Shown here: in pieces, positions 53,401 to 64,000 of the stretch
Position numbering within the stretch: the first letter of the stretch is position 1
Layout of the letters: every line of letters starts with the position of its first letter
Assembly (NCBI GenBank): GCA_020744225.1
Contig: JAGMWG010000027.1
Span: 310,001 to 374,000 of the forward strand
DNA: 64,000 nt
From: Paraphoma chrysanthemicola
Lineage: Eukaryota > Ascomycota > Dothideomycetes > Pleosporales > Phaeosphaeriaceae
Direction of reading: 5' to 3'
Translations under genes and position numbers: made by a program
The notes under the pieces: model-generated
The model's database searches: none
What the model saw: the letters and a program-made list of their open reading frames with translations, nothing else
What the model was told of the DNA's origin: nothing

Positions 53401-55194
53401 GAAGCGAGGAGAAGCTCTCTTCAGGTCCCTAGAGGCTCGTCTCCCACGCTCTCGCCTTCGGGCTCTCCCAGTGCCGCGGAGCACGCACATTCCCTTCGGC
53501 ATCGAAACAGTGCCCTGGGCTTGTTGAGCAAAGGAGAGAATAAGGCTCTTGCAGAGATTGGGACGCTCTCAGAAAATGCTTTTGGCAAAGTAGATGGCGT
53601 TGTCGCACGTGACTCGTCTCGCTCGCGCCAGCCCACATCGCCTCTTGCTCTCGAACAGCCTGTCCAAGCATCACCGAGGGTTCGATTTCGCAACGCACAC
53701 AACTACACCGGAAATGATCCAGCAATCCTTAAACTCCTCGATTCCATGCTACTTGAGCGCTTTCCCTCAGGCGAGACGGAGTTCGGTCCTCGGATTCAGC
53801 CCTCCATGCGCAAGCAGCCAATTAGATATAAAGATACTCAGCTAGCATCGCCTGGAACACCTTGGAGGCCTGAAGGTCAACTTGTGGCAAACTTTGGCGA
53901 GCATACAGCAGCAGTAACTCGTATTCTTGTGTCTCCAGATCAGGGCTTCTTCATTAGTGCTTCTGATGATGGCACAGTCAAGATATGGGACACTTCACGC
54001 CTCGAGCGCAACATCACGCGGCGCTCCCGCCAAACCTATAGACTCGGCGAGGATGTCAAGGTCACGAGTCTTGTGTTTGTGGAGCAAACATACTCGTTCG
54101 TCGCGACGGGCAGCGATGGAAGTGTTCACGTGGTACGCGTAGACTATCATCAAAGCCACGATGGCAGTGCCAAGTTTGGCCGGCCGCGTCTCCTTCGCGA
54201 CTACCAACTCCCGGAAGGCGATCGAGCGGTGTGGTCAGAACACTACAACGAAGACAACAAGTCAGTACTCCTCCTGGCTACAAGCACCTCGAAAGTGATA
54301 GCCCTGGACCTGCGGGTCATGCGTGAGCTCTTCGTGTTAAACAATCCGCTCAATCACGGCACTCCGACGTGTTTCTGTGTAGATAGGCGCGCGCATTGGC
54401 TTCTGTTGGGCACTTCGCACGGTGTCGTGGATCTTTGGGATCTTCGCTTTAGACTGCGACTCAAGGCATGGGCGTGTCATGGCTCCGCACCGATCCACCG
54501 CCTCTACCAGGTGTTTCTACCCAAACCGAAGAGAACGCGGCTGTATATCGCGGGCGGTAGCGGTCAAGGTGAGGTCACAGTGTGGGATTTCGAGAAGCTT
54601 ATATGCAAGGAGGTGTACCGTACGGGCTCCAGCAAGGACTTGGGAACGAAGAGTACTACGCTAGTTGACCTGGACGAAGAACGAGCCGGCGGCATGCTGG
54701 GACGCTTCGCGACCTCTCTTGAGCCATCTGCGAACTCAGCCTCGGATCGAGGGATTCGCGCCCTTGTGGTGCATACACAGGCGCTCGATGAGAAGGGCGA
54801 GTCGAAGCATACATTCCTCCTCACTGCAGGGCCTGACTGGAAAGTCCGGTATTGGGACTCGAAACGTCCAGAAGCATCTCTGGTAGTGAGTGGGTTAGAA
54901 ACGGACGAAGCAAAGCCACAATACACGTCAAGTCAACCTGCTCCAGAGACGGTCGTCATCACCGAACGGCTATTACAGGCACAGGGTCAGGCACCAAATG
55001 GTAGAGACAGCAGGCCCTCCGCTGCAGCAAAAAAAACACCGCAAAGATCCTCACGGTCTGGTCTAATCTCTCTGCAGCAACAGCACCTGCTCAAGAGCCA
55101 TCTCGACAATGTGCTGGACGTAGCTCTTGTGGAGCAGCCTTACGGTATGGTGATTTCAGCGGATCGATCGGGCGTAATAAACATGTTCATGTGA
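50415..55194 (+). CDS. VPS15: Vps15 protein kinase-like PI3K regulatory subunit
   Basis: Three exons: 50415-50628, 50676-50796 and 50847-55194, giving 1560 residues. The N-terminal MGQGFSL keeps Gly2 for myristoylation. The kinase domain (about 25-310) has HGDIKTENIL and a DFSSSYKP in place of DFG, as usual for Vps15. HEAT repeats follow (about 400-740; LLMAFSERLTDEAKLDRVVPYVAQLL, YILPLMVQALTDPEEFVVEKVIRAL), then a disordered Ser/Pro-rich linker, and a seven-bladed WD40 region from about 1115 (SPDQGFFISASDDGTVKIWD to VISADRSGVINMFM). Vps15 activates the Vps34 PI 3-kinase in vacuolar sorting and autophagy. The first intron is 47 bases; its acceptor was set at CCCAG (50675) because this alone gives HERKLLAEVPNAL. 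Confidence 0.95.
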
Positions 55195-55433
55195 GGTATA
55201 CCCAGCAACGTAGACAACTTGTAGATCATCCAAAAGAGATAAATCGTTATGACGTGTGATTCTGAATGCAAGCAACCCTGTCAGCGTAACCCTGTCTAGC
55301 GTGGGCTGAACTCTTGGCACTGGGGAAATTCTGTCACGAAGCTGCAGCGTGACATCCCTCACATTTCGCGTCTTTGGCACCCCACAACCTTCTTACCCTC
55401 GTCCCGACAGACGCACTGCGAACCGTCGCCAGA

Positions 55434-56484
55434 ATGAGGCTAACGACAGATCTCATCAACAATTCTCTGTCCTTCATCAACTGTCTCACAGAGCGTGAAC
55501 TCGATCTGCGAGGTGCGTCGAAAAGAGCAGATGCTACACTTGAGAGCTGAATTGATATCAATGTTTGCGATTTCTAGGCCACAAGATCTCCGCCATCGAG
55601 AACATGGGAGCTGCGCGAGTAAGTCGGTCGAACACATGCGCGAGTGGCAGGATCTCTAATAGCCGTCCCAGGACAACGATGCGATCGACCTGACCGACAA
55701 TGACATTGCGCAACTCGGAAACTTCCCGCTTCAGCCCCGCCTCCGCACGTTGTTCCTGGCCCAGAATCGAGTGTCGAACATCCAGCCGAACCTCGCGTCC
55801 AGCATTCCCAATCTGCACACGCTCGTGCTCACAAAGAACCGCATAGCAGAATTGGCGGACCTAGACCCACTGGCGGGCTTCAAGAAGCTTGTCTACCTGA
55901 CTCTATTGGGGAATCCAGTCGCAAGCAACGAGGTGCGTGCAATGCTTTTTCTGACGAACATGCAGCCTGGCTTCGGCAAGCATGTTTGAGCCAAAAGTCG
56001 ATTTGACCAGCTGGCTGTCTTGGATCCCGTGGGGGGCTGGCTAGCTTAAGACTCCAGTGCTCTGTGCTGACGAGTCGCAGAACTACCGATACTGGATTGT
56101 ATGGCGTTGTCCAAGCGTGCGATTCCTTGATTTTGCAAAGGTGCGGGACGTCGAGCGCACAAAGGCGAAGGAGCTGTTTGGTACAGCTGATGAGCCCTCA
56201 GAGCTGGCCAGCAAGGTTTGTTTCCTTGTGTCACCTATGTCAGCGAGGGTTGCTGACGACTGCAGATCATGGGCGCCAAGTCCAAGGGATTTGTTGTGCC
56301 ATCCTTTGCGAACGGTGCCGACGAGAATAAAGAGCGCATCTACACCGAGGATGAGCGGAAGCGAATGCGTGCCGCCATTCTCAACGCAAGTAGTCTCGCG
56401 GAAATGGCTAAGCTCGAGAAGGACTTTGCAGAGGGCCGGATTCCGGCGCACATTCTTGAGGGAGGGGAGCCCATGGAGACGTAG
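55434..56484 (+). CDS. LEA1: U2 snRNP component A' (Lea1)
   Basis: Five exons: 55434-55512, 55578-55618, 55672-55932, 56081-56215 and 56266-56484, giving 244 residues, the normal length of U2A'. It begins MRLTTDLINNSLSFINCLTERELDLRGHKI and carries leucine-rich repeats (AIDLTDNDIAQLGNFP, LRTLFLAQNRVSNI, LHTLVLTKNRIAEL, LVYLTLLGNPVASNE), then the LRR cap NYRYWIVWRCPSVRFLDFAKV. The C-terminal helix (ERKRMRAAILNASSLAEMAKLEKDFAEG) is typical. U2A' with U2B'' binds stem-loop IV of U2 snRNA in the spliceosome. It follows VPS15 by about 240 bases and is convergent with FIP1. Confidence 0.95.
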
Positions 56485-56881
56485 CGTACTGCGGTGTGGC
56501 AGCATACAGTAGCCATTTATTCCTGATTGGTGTGAGAGATGGGCAGCAAGCCAAGGGCGAGGATGATCAAGAGAAAGAGCACGCAGACTGTCCGAGCGAG
56601 GGAAGCAATGAGCGTAGCCGGAGGACGATCAACACGTCCGATACTCTGCACCGGGCGCATGGACAGCGAAGACGATGGCGCACTGCCAGATCAGTGGCGG
56701 ACGAGGCCATAGATTGAGTCAAGATGTCTAGCGCTAGCTCTCTTACTGATACTACGGTCCACATCATAGCTAACGACTCTCAAAGGGTATCACAAGACTC
56801 TTTATCCGTTCCCGGGCATTGTGGTGGTACATGTAACGCCAATCGCCCCAATATTGCAGATAGCTCTGAAATGAAATCTCA
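56485..56881. other. Convergent intergenic region (LEA1 / FIP1)
   Basis: About 400 bases between two stop codons, expected to contain both 3' untranslated regions and terminators. No gene seen. Confidence 0.5.
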
Positions 56882-57902
56882 TCACCAACCTCGCCCTCTG
56901 CCGCCTCTGCCACCCCGGCCTCCGCCCTGGTTGCCGGGCTGAAAGCCTGTCGACTGTGGCGCGCCGAAGCCGCCCATGCCTTGCCCTGCCATTTGCATGA
57001 AGCTACCAAAGTCCATCTGACTCGGGTCCATACCTTGGCTGACCATCTGCTGGAACATCATCTCCATTTGCTGCTGCTCGTTTGCTGCAGCCCCCGCCGC
57101 GCCGCTGGGACCAGCAGGCACCGCAGTTGTGGGATTGTTTGGGCCTGGTCCAGGCATACTCGGCATGCCAGGCATTGCACCGCCCATCATCTGCTGCATT
57201 TGCACCATGTCGTTCTTTTGCTGTTGGAGCGTGTTGGCCATGGCCAGCTGCCGTTGCCGGTAAATCTCCCACGTGAACTCGTCGAAACCGTAATTAAAGT
57301 AGTCCGACTGATCTTCACCAGGCCGCCGCCATATCTTCTGCTCTTCGGCGAGATCGGCGTCCATGTCGACCTGCAGAAGCGGTTTGCCCTGGGGTGGGTA
57401 GACAGGGTTGCCGTTAACGTCAATGGTCGAGGTGCGCTGCGCGGGGAACGACGTGCCTGGCACAGTGGAAATCTGAGGCACGGTGCCTGAGGCGAGCGTC
57501 TTTGGAACCTGTGAGGGTGTCGCAGCTGGCTGGGGCGGCGCCTCTATCTTTATTGCTTTCGATTCCTGCTGCTGCTGTTGTCTGGGCCCATCATTAGGCC
57601 ACTGAACGCTCAAGAGTGCCTGCGGAGTACATACACAGCAGGCTTAGGCGCCGGTGCAGGCTTGTCGATGATGATCTCGAGGTCCTGCAGGTTTATTAGT
57701 ACTGCTCTGGCCCCATTGCTGGTCGACTGACCGATTCGCTGTCGTCGTCGCCGTCGTCGTCGTCGCCCGAGTCGGCCCCCTCATCCATGGGTTCGTCGCC
57801 GCTCGAGTCATCGTCTTCGTTCTTGACGCCATCCTGCTGCTCTGTCTTGGTCTCTGTGGTGCCGTAGAGATCATCGTCCTCGTCCTCGTGGTCGGACGCC
57901 AT
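56882..57902 (-). CDS. FIP1: Pre-mRNA polyadenylation factor Fip1
   Basis: Three exons: 57732-57902, 57635-57684 (inverted order on this strand) and 56882-57581, giving 306 residues. The N-terminus is acidic (many Asp/Glu, residues 1-57). The Fip1 motif is IWRRPGEDQSDYFNYGFDEFTWEIYR (only partly cited here), in the centre of the protein. It is followed by a Met/Gln-rich segment and a C-terminal GGGRGGRGGRGRGW RGG box. Fip1 belongs to the cleavage and polyadenylation factor and tethers poly(A) polymerase. The first intron has a perfect TACTAAT branch; the second intron (53 bases, GTATGT donor, CCTAATG branch) was placed because other choices give stops or a 21-base intron. Confidence 0.9.
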
Positions 57903-58290
57903 TGTTCTGCGACGGCCGAGCTCGTGGAGGCGGAATCGGGCTGCGATGCGCGAGAATTGTTCGGATGGGAAGCTCGAGGGCGGCGCGGGTGTCGAGCGGT
58001 GTCACGGAGCAACGTCGACGAGTGCAAGAGAGACTGCGCAAATGTCACGTCCGAAGCGGGCTGCGGTGCAGTGCAGCTGGTTGCGCCGGTGAAAGGAATG
58101 TTTAGCCGAGCGGGATGCGCGAAAACATCGCGTCCAGAGGAGAGCGGTGACGCCGCGATCCCAGACACACGTCGACTCCCGCAAACGCAACCTATCCACG
58201 GCCGACACACCTTGCTTGCTCAGCTTCCTCTCGTCCCCCGCTGCATCGAGCTCCCCGCAGGCACGGGCGTCATCCAGCGCTGCACACACA
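57903..58290. promoter_or_regulatory. Divergent promoter region (FIP1 / NUP49)
   Basis: About 390 GC-rich bases between divergent start codons. Long open frames on both strands here are by-products of GC content. No TATA box. Confidence 0.45.
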
Positions 58291-59617
58291 ATGGCGGGCT
58301 TTGGGCGGTCCAACTCGCTGAGCATCAACACGGGCAGCCAGCCGCAAGCAACGTCACAGCCGCAGAGCAGCGGCGGCCTGTTTGGCTCCTCGCAACAGCC
58401 GCAGTCTGGCTCTCTCTTTGGCGCACAACCGCAGTCGGGCAGCAACGTGAGCAAGCCCGCTGGGGGTCTCTTCGGCGCGTCGACTGCACAGCCATCGCAG
58501 CCCCAGAGCGGGACCCTGTTTGGCGGCGCGCTGGGAGGAAACACACAACCGCAGACGCAGACGGCGGCGCCCTCTGGAGGGCTATTTGGTGGCGCTAGCC
58601 AGCCAAAGCCTTCGCTGTTGTAAGTAAGGGCGACGACGAGCGTGGCACAAAGACTGACGTGCTGCTAGCGGAGCATCCACACAGCAAACAAGCACTCCGT
58701 CATTGTTCGGCAACACTGGCACACAGCAAGCACAGCCCGCCGCGCCTTCGCTGTTCGGCTCGACTCAGCAGCCTCCGCAACAACAACAGCAGCAGCAGCA
58801 GAACTCGCTGTTCGGTGGCATGAACACACAGAACCGGCCTGCTGCGCTGGGTGGCTCCGCGCTCGGGGCTTCACAACTGGGCGCGACCGCACAACAACCC
58901 GTGCAGTTGACACTCGACTCGATACGAGGGACCACACGTTTCAACGATCTGCACCCTGAGCTGCAGACTCTAATCCAGCAATTCGACGAGGGCATACAAA
59001 GAAAAATCGGCTACTGCAACCAGATCCGCGAGACCTTGCCAAGCAGCGAGAAGGACATTGCAACCATCGCACCGGACGTTGCGTACATTGAGAATTTTCT
59101 TTCCACTGTCGAGACGGGCTTAGACAACGATTCGACCAACATTGCACATCTCAAGGAGATTGTGAAAAAAGATGCCGCCGACGCAACACTAAGCTTCCGC
59201 GCCATCGAGAATCAACGGCTGCCCGCCCAATATCACTACCGGAACAGCGCGAACTTGACCGCGTCCAGCACAAAGACACCGGCTGCCGGTGCACTTGACG
59301 ACGACGACCCCACCAAACCAGTGGATCTCATGAGCTACTTCGACCGCCGAACCGGTGACCTGAGCCGCACGCTAGACGTATATCAACACCAGATTCGTGA
59401 GATCGAAGCACACCTGAGGACCATGGAGGCTGGCACAGTGGAGAAGGCTCAGCAGTTGACAGGAAGCAGGAGCGCGCCGCGCGATCAGCGACGAGAGCTG
59501 GTGGAGGCACTGAAGGCGATTGAGGGTGCCATCCTCGATTCCGCGAAGAAGGTCGGACAGGTCAGAGATGAGGTCACAAAGCAGACGCTGGGCAACGTTG
59601 GAGCTACATTGCTTTGA
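58291..59617 (+). CDS. NUP49: GLFG nucleoporin Nup49
   Basis: Two exons, 58291-58619 and 58669-59617, giving 425 residues. Nine LFG repeats (three GLFG, the rest SLFG or TLFG) fill the first 180 residues among Gln/Ser/Pro-rich spacers and an 8-Gln run. The C-terminal coiled-coil part begins LTLDSIRGTTRFNDLHPELQTLIQQFDEGI and continues through YIENFLSTVETGL, DLMSYFDRRTGDLSRTLDVYQHQIREIEAHL and LVEALKAIEGAI. Nup49 pairs with Nsp1 and Nup57 in the central channel of the nuclear pore, and its FG repeats form the permeability barrier. One LFG repeat spans the intron junction. Confidence 0.93.
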
Positions 59618-59957
59618 GCTGTTTCGGCACAATGCTCTAGTCAGGAGCTGCTAGATGCGGGGTTCGCTAATGAGCCTGCAACATCCAGAACGTTAGATAC
59701 CCAGTGCAGCACATGTATGAATTGTTCGTAAACTTTCTCGGGACCATTACATACATTTCGAAGCTACTTTTTGTCTGTTTCGAGATACATCCATGCGCAG
59801 AACAATCACCATGACCTCGATCGCGGGAACATGTGTCAAGATCGTCGAGCCTGATCCAACGATCGTGGAGGGACAGTAGCGAAGTGCATCCGGCTGCATG
59901 TGCTTCTTCGCTGCCTGGGGTATACTGACTGCTCCTTTGAGGGCTCTACCTGACACT
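59618..59957. other. Convergent intergenic region (NUP49 / ECM4)
   Basis: About 340 bases between the two stop codons. The minus strand stays open past the ECM4 stop in another register, but it has no recognisable content. Confidence 0.45.
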
Positions 59958-61115
59958 TCACGTTTCCAATGCTGCCTTGACGCTCGCCACCTCTTCATCC
60001 TTCGCCAGAATATTTGGCAGGGGCCCAACTGGCGTAATTTGGAACTGGTTGATCTGCAAGTGGCTTTTGGTATAGTGCTTCTTGATGTGTTCAAATTCAG
60101 TCGTGTCCTTGAAAGCCGGATAGTCCCAATACAGGTGTCGCATCCACTTGTGGAGATGTGGGTAGCCAGCTCGGATGTCGCGAATATTGCACTTGAAGTG
60201 CTGAACATACACCGGATCAAAACGGACAATGGTGGTGTAGAGGCGCACGTCCGCTTCCGTAATGGTTGGCGAAGATAGCAAATAAGAAGTGGAGGATTCC
60301 GCGAGATGCGATTCGAGACGATCGAGCGACTTGAAAAGTTGGGTGACAGCCTTCGTGTACGCCTCTTCTGTGCTGAGCATTTGTCAGTGGCATGCATGCA
60401 AGACATGCTTGGTTACTTACGTTGCGAAACCGGACTTGTACACCCCGTTGTTCACGTCATTATAGACCCAATCATTCATTGCCTCGATGTCCTTGCGCAA
60501 CTTTTCGGGAAACAGGTCAACCTGCTTGTACTTTTCCTCAATGATATCGTCGAAGGCATAGTAGAACATCCTGATGATTTCGCTGCTCTCGTTGCTAACG
60601 ATCCTGTTCGTCTTCTTATCGTACAGAGTCGGTACTGTAAAGCGGCCTTCGTAATCTGGGTTCTGCTCAAAGTAGATGTCGCGCAGGTGGGTGTAGCCCT
60701 TGTGCAGCGCGTCTGGAGACGTTTCGCCTGGCAATTTCTCATCAGACGTCGCAAAGCGCCATCCCTTTTGACCCATGTGCCAATGAACGCTATTGAATGA
60801 GACAATATCGTGTAGCCCTTTCAGCTCGCGAACAATGAGCGTGCGGTGGGCCCACGGACATGCGTACGAAACGTAAAGGTGATATCTGCCTTTTTCGGGA
60901 GGGAATTCGGCATCTGGCTTGTTCTCGATCCAGCTCCTAAACACACTTTGTTGTCTCTTGAATTCGCCAGATTTGTCCCCAGGCTTGACCCAATCGGTAA
61001 TTGATCCTTCCGGCATGGTGAAGCGTCCTACAACTGATAATGGACGAGTCGTGGAAACAGTTCGCAGAAAATAGCGCTTGGCGTTGCAGATCGACGTTAG
61101 ACCTACTGAGAACAT
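59958..61115 (-). CDS. ECM4: Glutathionyl-hydroquinone reductase / Xi-class glutathione transferase (Ecm4-like)
   Basis: Two exons, 60421-61115 and 59958-60372, giving 369 residues. The thioredoxin-like domain has the catalytic Cys in YACPWAHRTL, plus VSFNSVHWHMGQKGWRF, YEGRFTVPTLYDKKTNRIVSNESSEIIRMF; the helical GST C-domain has LFKSLDRLESHL, SPTITEADVRLYTTIVRFDPVYVQHFKCN and YPHLHKWMRHLYWDYPAF. The family reduces glutathionyl-hydroquinones with glutathione. The start chosen (61115) gives an Arg/Ser-rich leader resembling a mitochondrial presequence; a second Met at 61016 would give the cytosolic core directly. The frame extends to 61265, but those residues lie upstream of the TATA-like box and are unlikely to be coding. 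Confidence 0.9.
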
Positions 61116-61146
61116 GCATCTGTAGCAGTCTTTGCTGCGACACGTC

Positions 61147-61154
61147 CTTATATA
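61147..61154 (-). promoter_or_regulatory. TATA box of the Ecm4-like gene
   Basis: TATATAAG on the minus strand, about 32 bases before the ATG at 61115 and 131 bases before the ATG at 61016. The short distance to the first ATG means transcripts could begin on either side of it. Confidence 0.5.
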
Positions 61155-62019
61155 CATGTAATAAGAGCCCAGAACTCTGAAGCGCGGGGCCTTTACAAGT
61201 CCCGCTTTCGTCCTAGCTTGATGTCGATCCGACGTAATGGACCGTCTCCGATGTTTACTCAGCATTGCAAAGCTTAACAGGCCTGCTCATTGGTGAATTT
61301 TGTCCGAGTTGATGGAGGTATAGCAGCTCAAGTGCACAGGAGAAGATGTAGAGGGACGTACTAACGTGCACTGAAGCAGGTCAGGCGAGATGTTGATTAC
61401 CCCTGCTGCGTGCCAGTAAGGATGCAGAGCCTATGGGTCACGTGATGCTATAATCGTCTGAACCACGTCGCTCGATATCGGGCCTGTTTATCGGAGTCAA
61501 CCTGATCTTCCCTTCACTGAGTGGTGTCTTGCAATGTTCTGACTTGTACACGTTTGGCTGCAACGGCCGTGAAAAAATGATATGTTCAGAGCTAGGTGTA
61601 GATCTCCAACTATCGATGTCGAATTTGGCGATCAGACAATGAATCTACCGTCAAGAGCTCTCAGAATCGTACGTCTTGGTGTCATTCAGATGCTCTACAT
61701 GAGCTGGCATTGCAATGCGCATGCCACATTGCAGATATGGACCTGACAACCATGTACAGCTCCAAGCCACTCCGACATGGCGACGCTGAACGTTGTTGCG
61801 TTATGAGGCTGTTGCCAGCTTCTTGGGAAGCTGCCTCTAATGCGATATAGACGACGTTGACTGGAAGGACATGCCAGAGTATGAAGCCTCATAATACCTG
61901 GCGCAGCTCCCAATTTGATACTATCCGCCGTGAACAGTGGCCATTCTAGTCAAGCCAACGTTTCGGCGGACGGCCTACAGTCTACTTACTATGACGGCAA
62001 AAGAATTAAGAGAAGAGTA
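61155..62019. other. Gene-poor region
   Basis: About 865 bases. No gene, repeat array or RNA recognised. The right end grades into the HET-domain relic. Confidence 0.45.
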
Positions 62020-62924
62020 AGCTTGAGAATCTGCTGAATATGATTCGGTCCGAGTCCAAACCAAGGACACTCTAGGCGGATGAAATCCGCATCGACAAAG
62101 GCGATGTGGAAGAGGCAAGGGGAACAAGTCAACGAGATATATGGCGGGGCCAAACGCTCGCTGATATGGGCAGGTAAAGCAGACGCCACCCTTCCTTCTG
62201 TCTTCAGAAAGATTCTACACACGATGGGACCTATCATCGATCCCACAATCAGTGAACAGGAGCACTTGCAGTCGAGTCAAGGTGAAGGTTGACGAGGGCT
62301 TGAAGCGGCCCCTCTATGCGTTAGGGACTTTCTTCGTGCTGGGGGCTTCCAAGAGTGTGTACAAGACGCTAAGTCGCGATGAAAACAAGGTCCTCTCAGA
62401 TATCGTTCAACTTCTGACCCGGCTATCTTCTCGAGCAGTTTTATAGTACAGGAATTTTGTATCGCAAAGCTGGGTCTCATACTAATCGGCAATAACGAAA
62501 TCCATTGGGACAGTTTTGCCGTCGGGCTTCGCACACTCAGCAGACCAGAAATACTCAACTTGCCCACGCGTCTCCAAACCAATAAAACACTCCGAAACAT
62601 CTTCATCATCAAGGAGTGTCGGTTTTGCTAGCATTTCTCTCCCGAGCATGTTACTTCAAAGTTGTTCTTCAATAGTGGTTGTGTCTTTCGTGCCACGGAA
62701 GCACGGGGGGACAAGTGTATGCGCTGGTTGGATTGATGAACCAGAGAGATAATTGGATACAGTTCATCGGCTATGTCATAGACAAGGGACTTGTTTTCTA
62801 CGGGTTCAGCAGACACCTGTTTAGCCGTACGCAGCGGCTGGACTGGCTTTACGCTGCGGGACGCTCGATGGAATCAAGCGGGAATCTTAGGTGCGGTGGT
62901 GTTTATATATCTATCCACTTTTAG
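62020..62924 (+). pseudogene. Decayed HET-domain (heterokaryon incompatibility) gene
   Basis: Broken pieces of a HET domain appear in order. At 62029-62117 the frame reads NLLNMIRSESKPRTL, a TAG stop, then ADEIRIDKGDVEE: the place where intact proteins have the LWVDAICIDQ-type motif, with the Trp codon TGG changed to TAG. The sequence then jumps one frame to QGEQVNEIYGGAKRSLIWAGKADAT (62114-62185), matching the conserved QV..M..IY..A..V.VWLG block. Farther on, 62705-62900 gives GGQVYALVGLMN followed by a TQRLDWLYAAG segment, the usual DKVYALLGL and SLDxLxxAG blocks. Several stops and shifts separate the pieces, and no start codon or intact frame is left. HET proteins act in fungal self/non-self recognition. 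Confidence 0.75.
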
Positions 62925-63659
62925 TACTAATAGAACTTGAGATTTAGAAGAGAGACGTAGTTGTAACCTGTCTAACTATGTACTGTTTGCGAGCATTCTT
63001 CACCTTCAATGTCTTCTCGGTTTCCTAGCACATGGGATGCGCGCTACTAGAGAAGATCTTTCGAAGCATTTACAGGCTACCAAAATCTACAACGATAGAT
63101 CGCGCGTTTGTGAACAAGATGACATTAAACTCAATGGTCAACAAGCCGTCCGATCGGCGGCTTGATTTCTTCCTAAACGTGCACATGGTACCACATGATC
63201 CGTGAAGGCGTGCAAGTCCCTACCTATGGCACGCTTGCTAACGAAGGCCCCAATCGACTGGCTTATTTTAAAAAAAACACCCCTGCTCGGATCAAGCTAT
63301 AGAGAATCTAGGGACTACGTAGTAAGCTCAGTGAAAGGGTAAAGCTGTGCCCAATATGGTTCACGCATATTCCCTCAGGTTGCAATGCATAGGAGGTTGA
63401 GTATAGAAAAAAGTTTTTCTATTCTAGATCAATTAATAATTATGCTGCCATGTGTTGAACAGGCACAGAAGCAGAGTTTTCTAGACAGAACATAGCAGAA
63501 TTCGCCGAACGTCTATACCATTAAGGGCCCCACAGCCATCAATGTCAATTCATTGTATTCGCCTCACACACCGAACAATCTTCCCCATTCCAGGCCGCAG
63601 TGGGGAATCCGCCCAAGGTTGAAGTTACTGTTGATCAGTAAGTTAATTTCAGCCTATGA
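62925..63659. other. Gene-poor, AT-richer right flank
   Basis: About 735 bases with short A and T runs (for example near 63270 and 63410). It is more AT-rich than the rest of the window. It may include the 3' end of the gene at the right edge. No other feature supported. Confidence 0.45.
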
Positions 63660-64000
63660 TCATAAATCAAAGGATAAACCACATACCCGCGTCCAACAAC
63701 CATTGGCGTTCAAAACCGTCTGAGCGAGAATGGCTATAATGCATGAACTAAGAGTAATAATAATTGCTGGTGATGCCACGTTATGGTTTGCCTGCGCAGC
63801 AGCATACGCGGCTGAACCACATACGGCACTCTCGGCGACAGCAAGGACGCCAGTGCTGACCATACATGATCTGCAATTGCCGGGATGTGGGGAATCGTAG
63901 CAGGCAGTTATGAATTGGTTCACCCTTGTGTTGATCTTTCCTACTTCCTGTCGCTCGACTCTGTCGATAGTAGGATTTTGACGTTTCGCCAGTCCGGATG
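63660..64000 (-). CDS. Possible small secreted cysteine-containing protein (5' partial)
   Basis: The minus-strand frame is open from the right edge of the window to a stop at 63660, so the start lies outside. Visible residues begin GLAKRQNPTIDRVERQE, including a Lys-Arg that could be a Kex2-type cleavage site, then a stretch with six Cys (TACYDSP, NCRSCM, SAVCGSA, SSCIIA, NGCW) and a hydrophobic Ala/Ile-rich segment (PAIIITLSSCIIAILAQTVL). A GTATGT donor at the end of NGCWTR with an acceptor at CAACAG about 57 bases on would change the last residues. No family recognised. It could be a small secreted or membrane protein, or chance coding in AT-richer DNA; the missing N-terminus would decide. 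Confidence 0.35.
   Translation of the reverse strand, partial: SGLAKRQNPTIDRVERQEVGKINTRVNQFITACYDSPHPGNCRSCMVSTGVLAVAESAVCGSAAYAAAQANHNVASPAIIITLSSCIIAILAQTVLNANGCWTRVCGLSFDL

Noticed and set aside
57888..58598. 236-residue plus-strand frame across the FIP1/NUP49 promoter
   Set aside because: It overlaps the NUP49 first exon in another register and has no domain; a by-product of GC-rich DNA.

Overview
The window reads as nuclear DNA of a filamentous ascomycete (Pezizomycotina, most likely Dothideomycetes; I would not name a genus). Reasons: genes are monocistronic and alternate between strands; coding regions are cut by short GT-AG introns (mostly 45-160 bases) with CTGAC/CTAAC-type branch sites; families such as Zn2Cys6 regulators, HET domains, caleosin, CYP and Bqt4-type APSES proteins are typical of these fungi; and there is a tRNA-Gln with a 15-base intron after the anticodon. 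Gene models below were rebuilt by joining open frames at splice sites by eye, so exon ends are inferred unless stated.

Left part (1-21,400): a fused succinyl-CoA-synthetase-like gene cut by the window edge; a Bqt4-like nuclear membrane protein; Rho GDP-dissociation inhibitor; an unknown protein; AP-3 beta adaptin; a peroxisomal-type acyltransferase ending in ARL; the WD40 protein Asa1; a Zn2Cys6 regulator; and an alcohol dehydrogenase isolated between two gene-poor stretches of about 2 kb.

Middle (21,400-48,300): a Pro/Gln-rich conserved fungal protein, the PP2A-like phosphatase Ppg1, uridine kinase, Gid8, an F-box-like protein, an atypical SDR, an FNIP/Lst4 homologue, a broken cytochrome P450, the very large Iml1/DEPDC5 gene, a minisatellite with hairpin-forming units, a caleosin and tRNA-Gln. 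Nutrient and trafficking control is a visible theme: the FNIP/Lst4 and Iml1 genes encode parts of the two GAP complexes for the Rag GTPases and lie under 3 kb apart; Gid8 (glucose-induced degradation), Vps15 (PI3K/autophagy) and AP-3 (vacuolar sorting) are in the same window. Whether this is more than coincidence is untested.

Right part (48,300-64,000): a compact block of core housekeeping genes (ALG2, VPS15, LEA1/U2A', FIP1, NUP49, ECM4-type glutathione transferase) with short shared promoters and terminators, then a gene-poor end holding a decayed HET-domain pseudogene and the C-terminal part of a possible small secreted cysteine-containing protein that runs off the edge. I found no CRISPR array, insertion sequence or intact transposon. 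The least ordinary items are the fused synthetase lacking the ATP-grasp N-lobe, the covarying hairpin repeat at about 45.84-46.09 kb, the P450 with one in-frame stop, and the HET relic.
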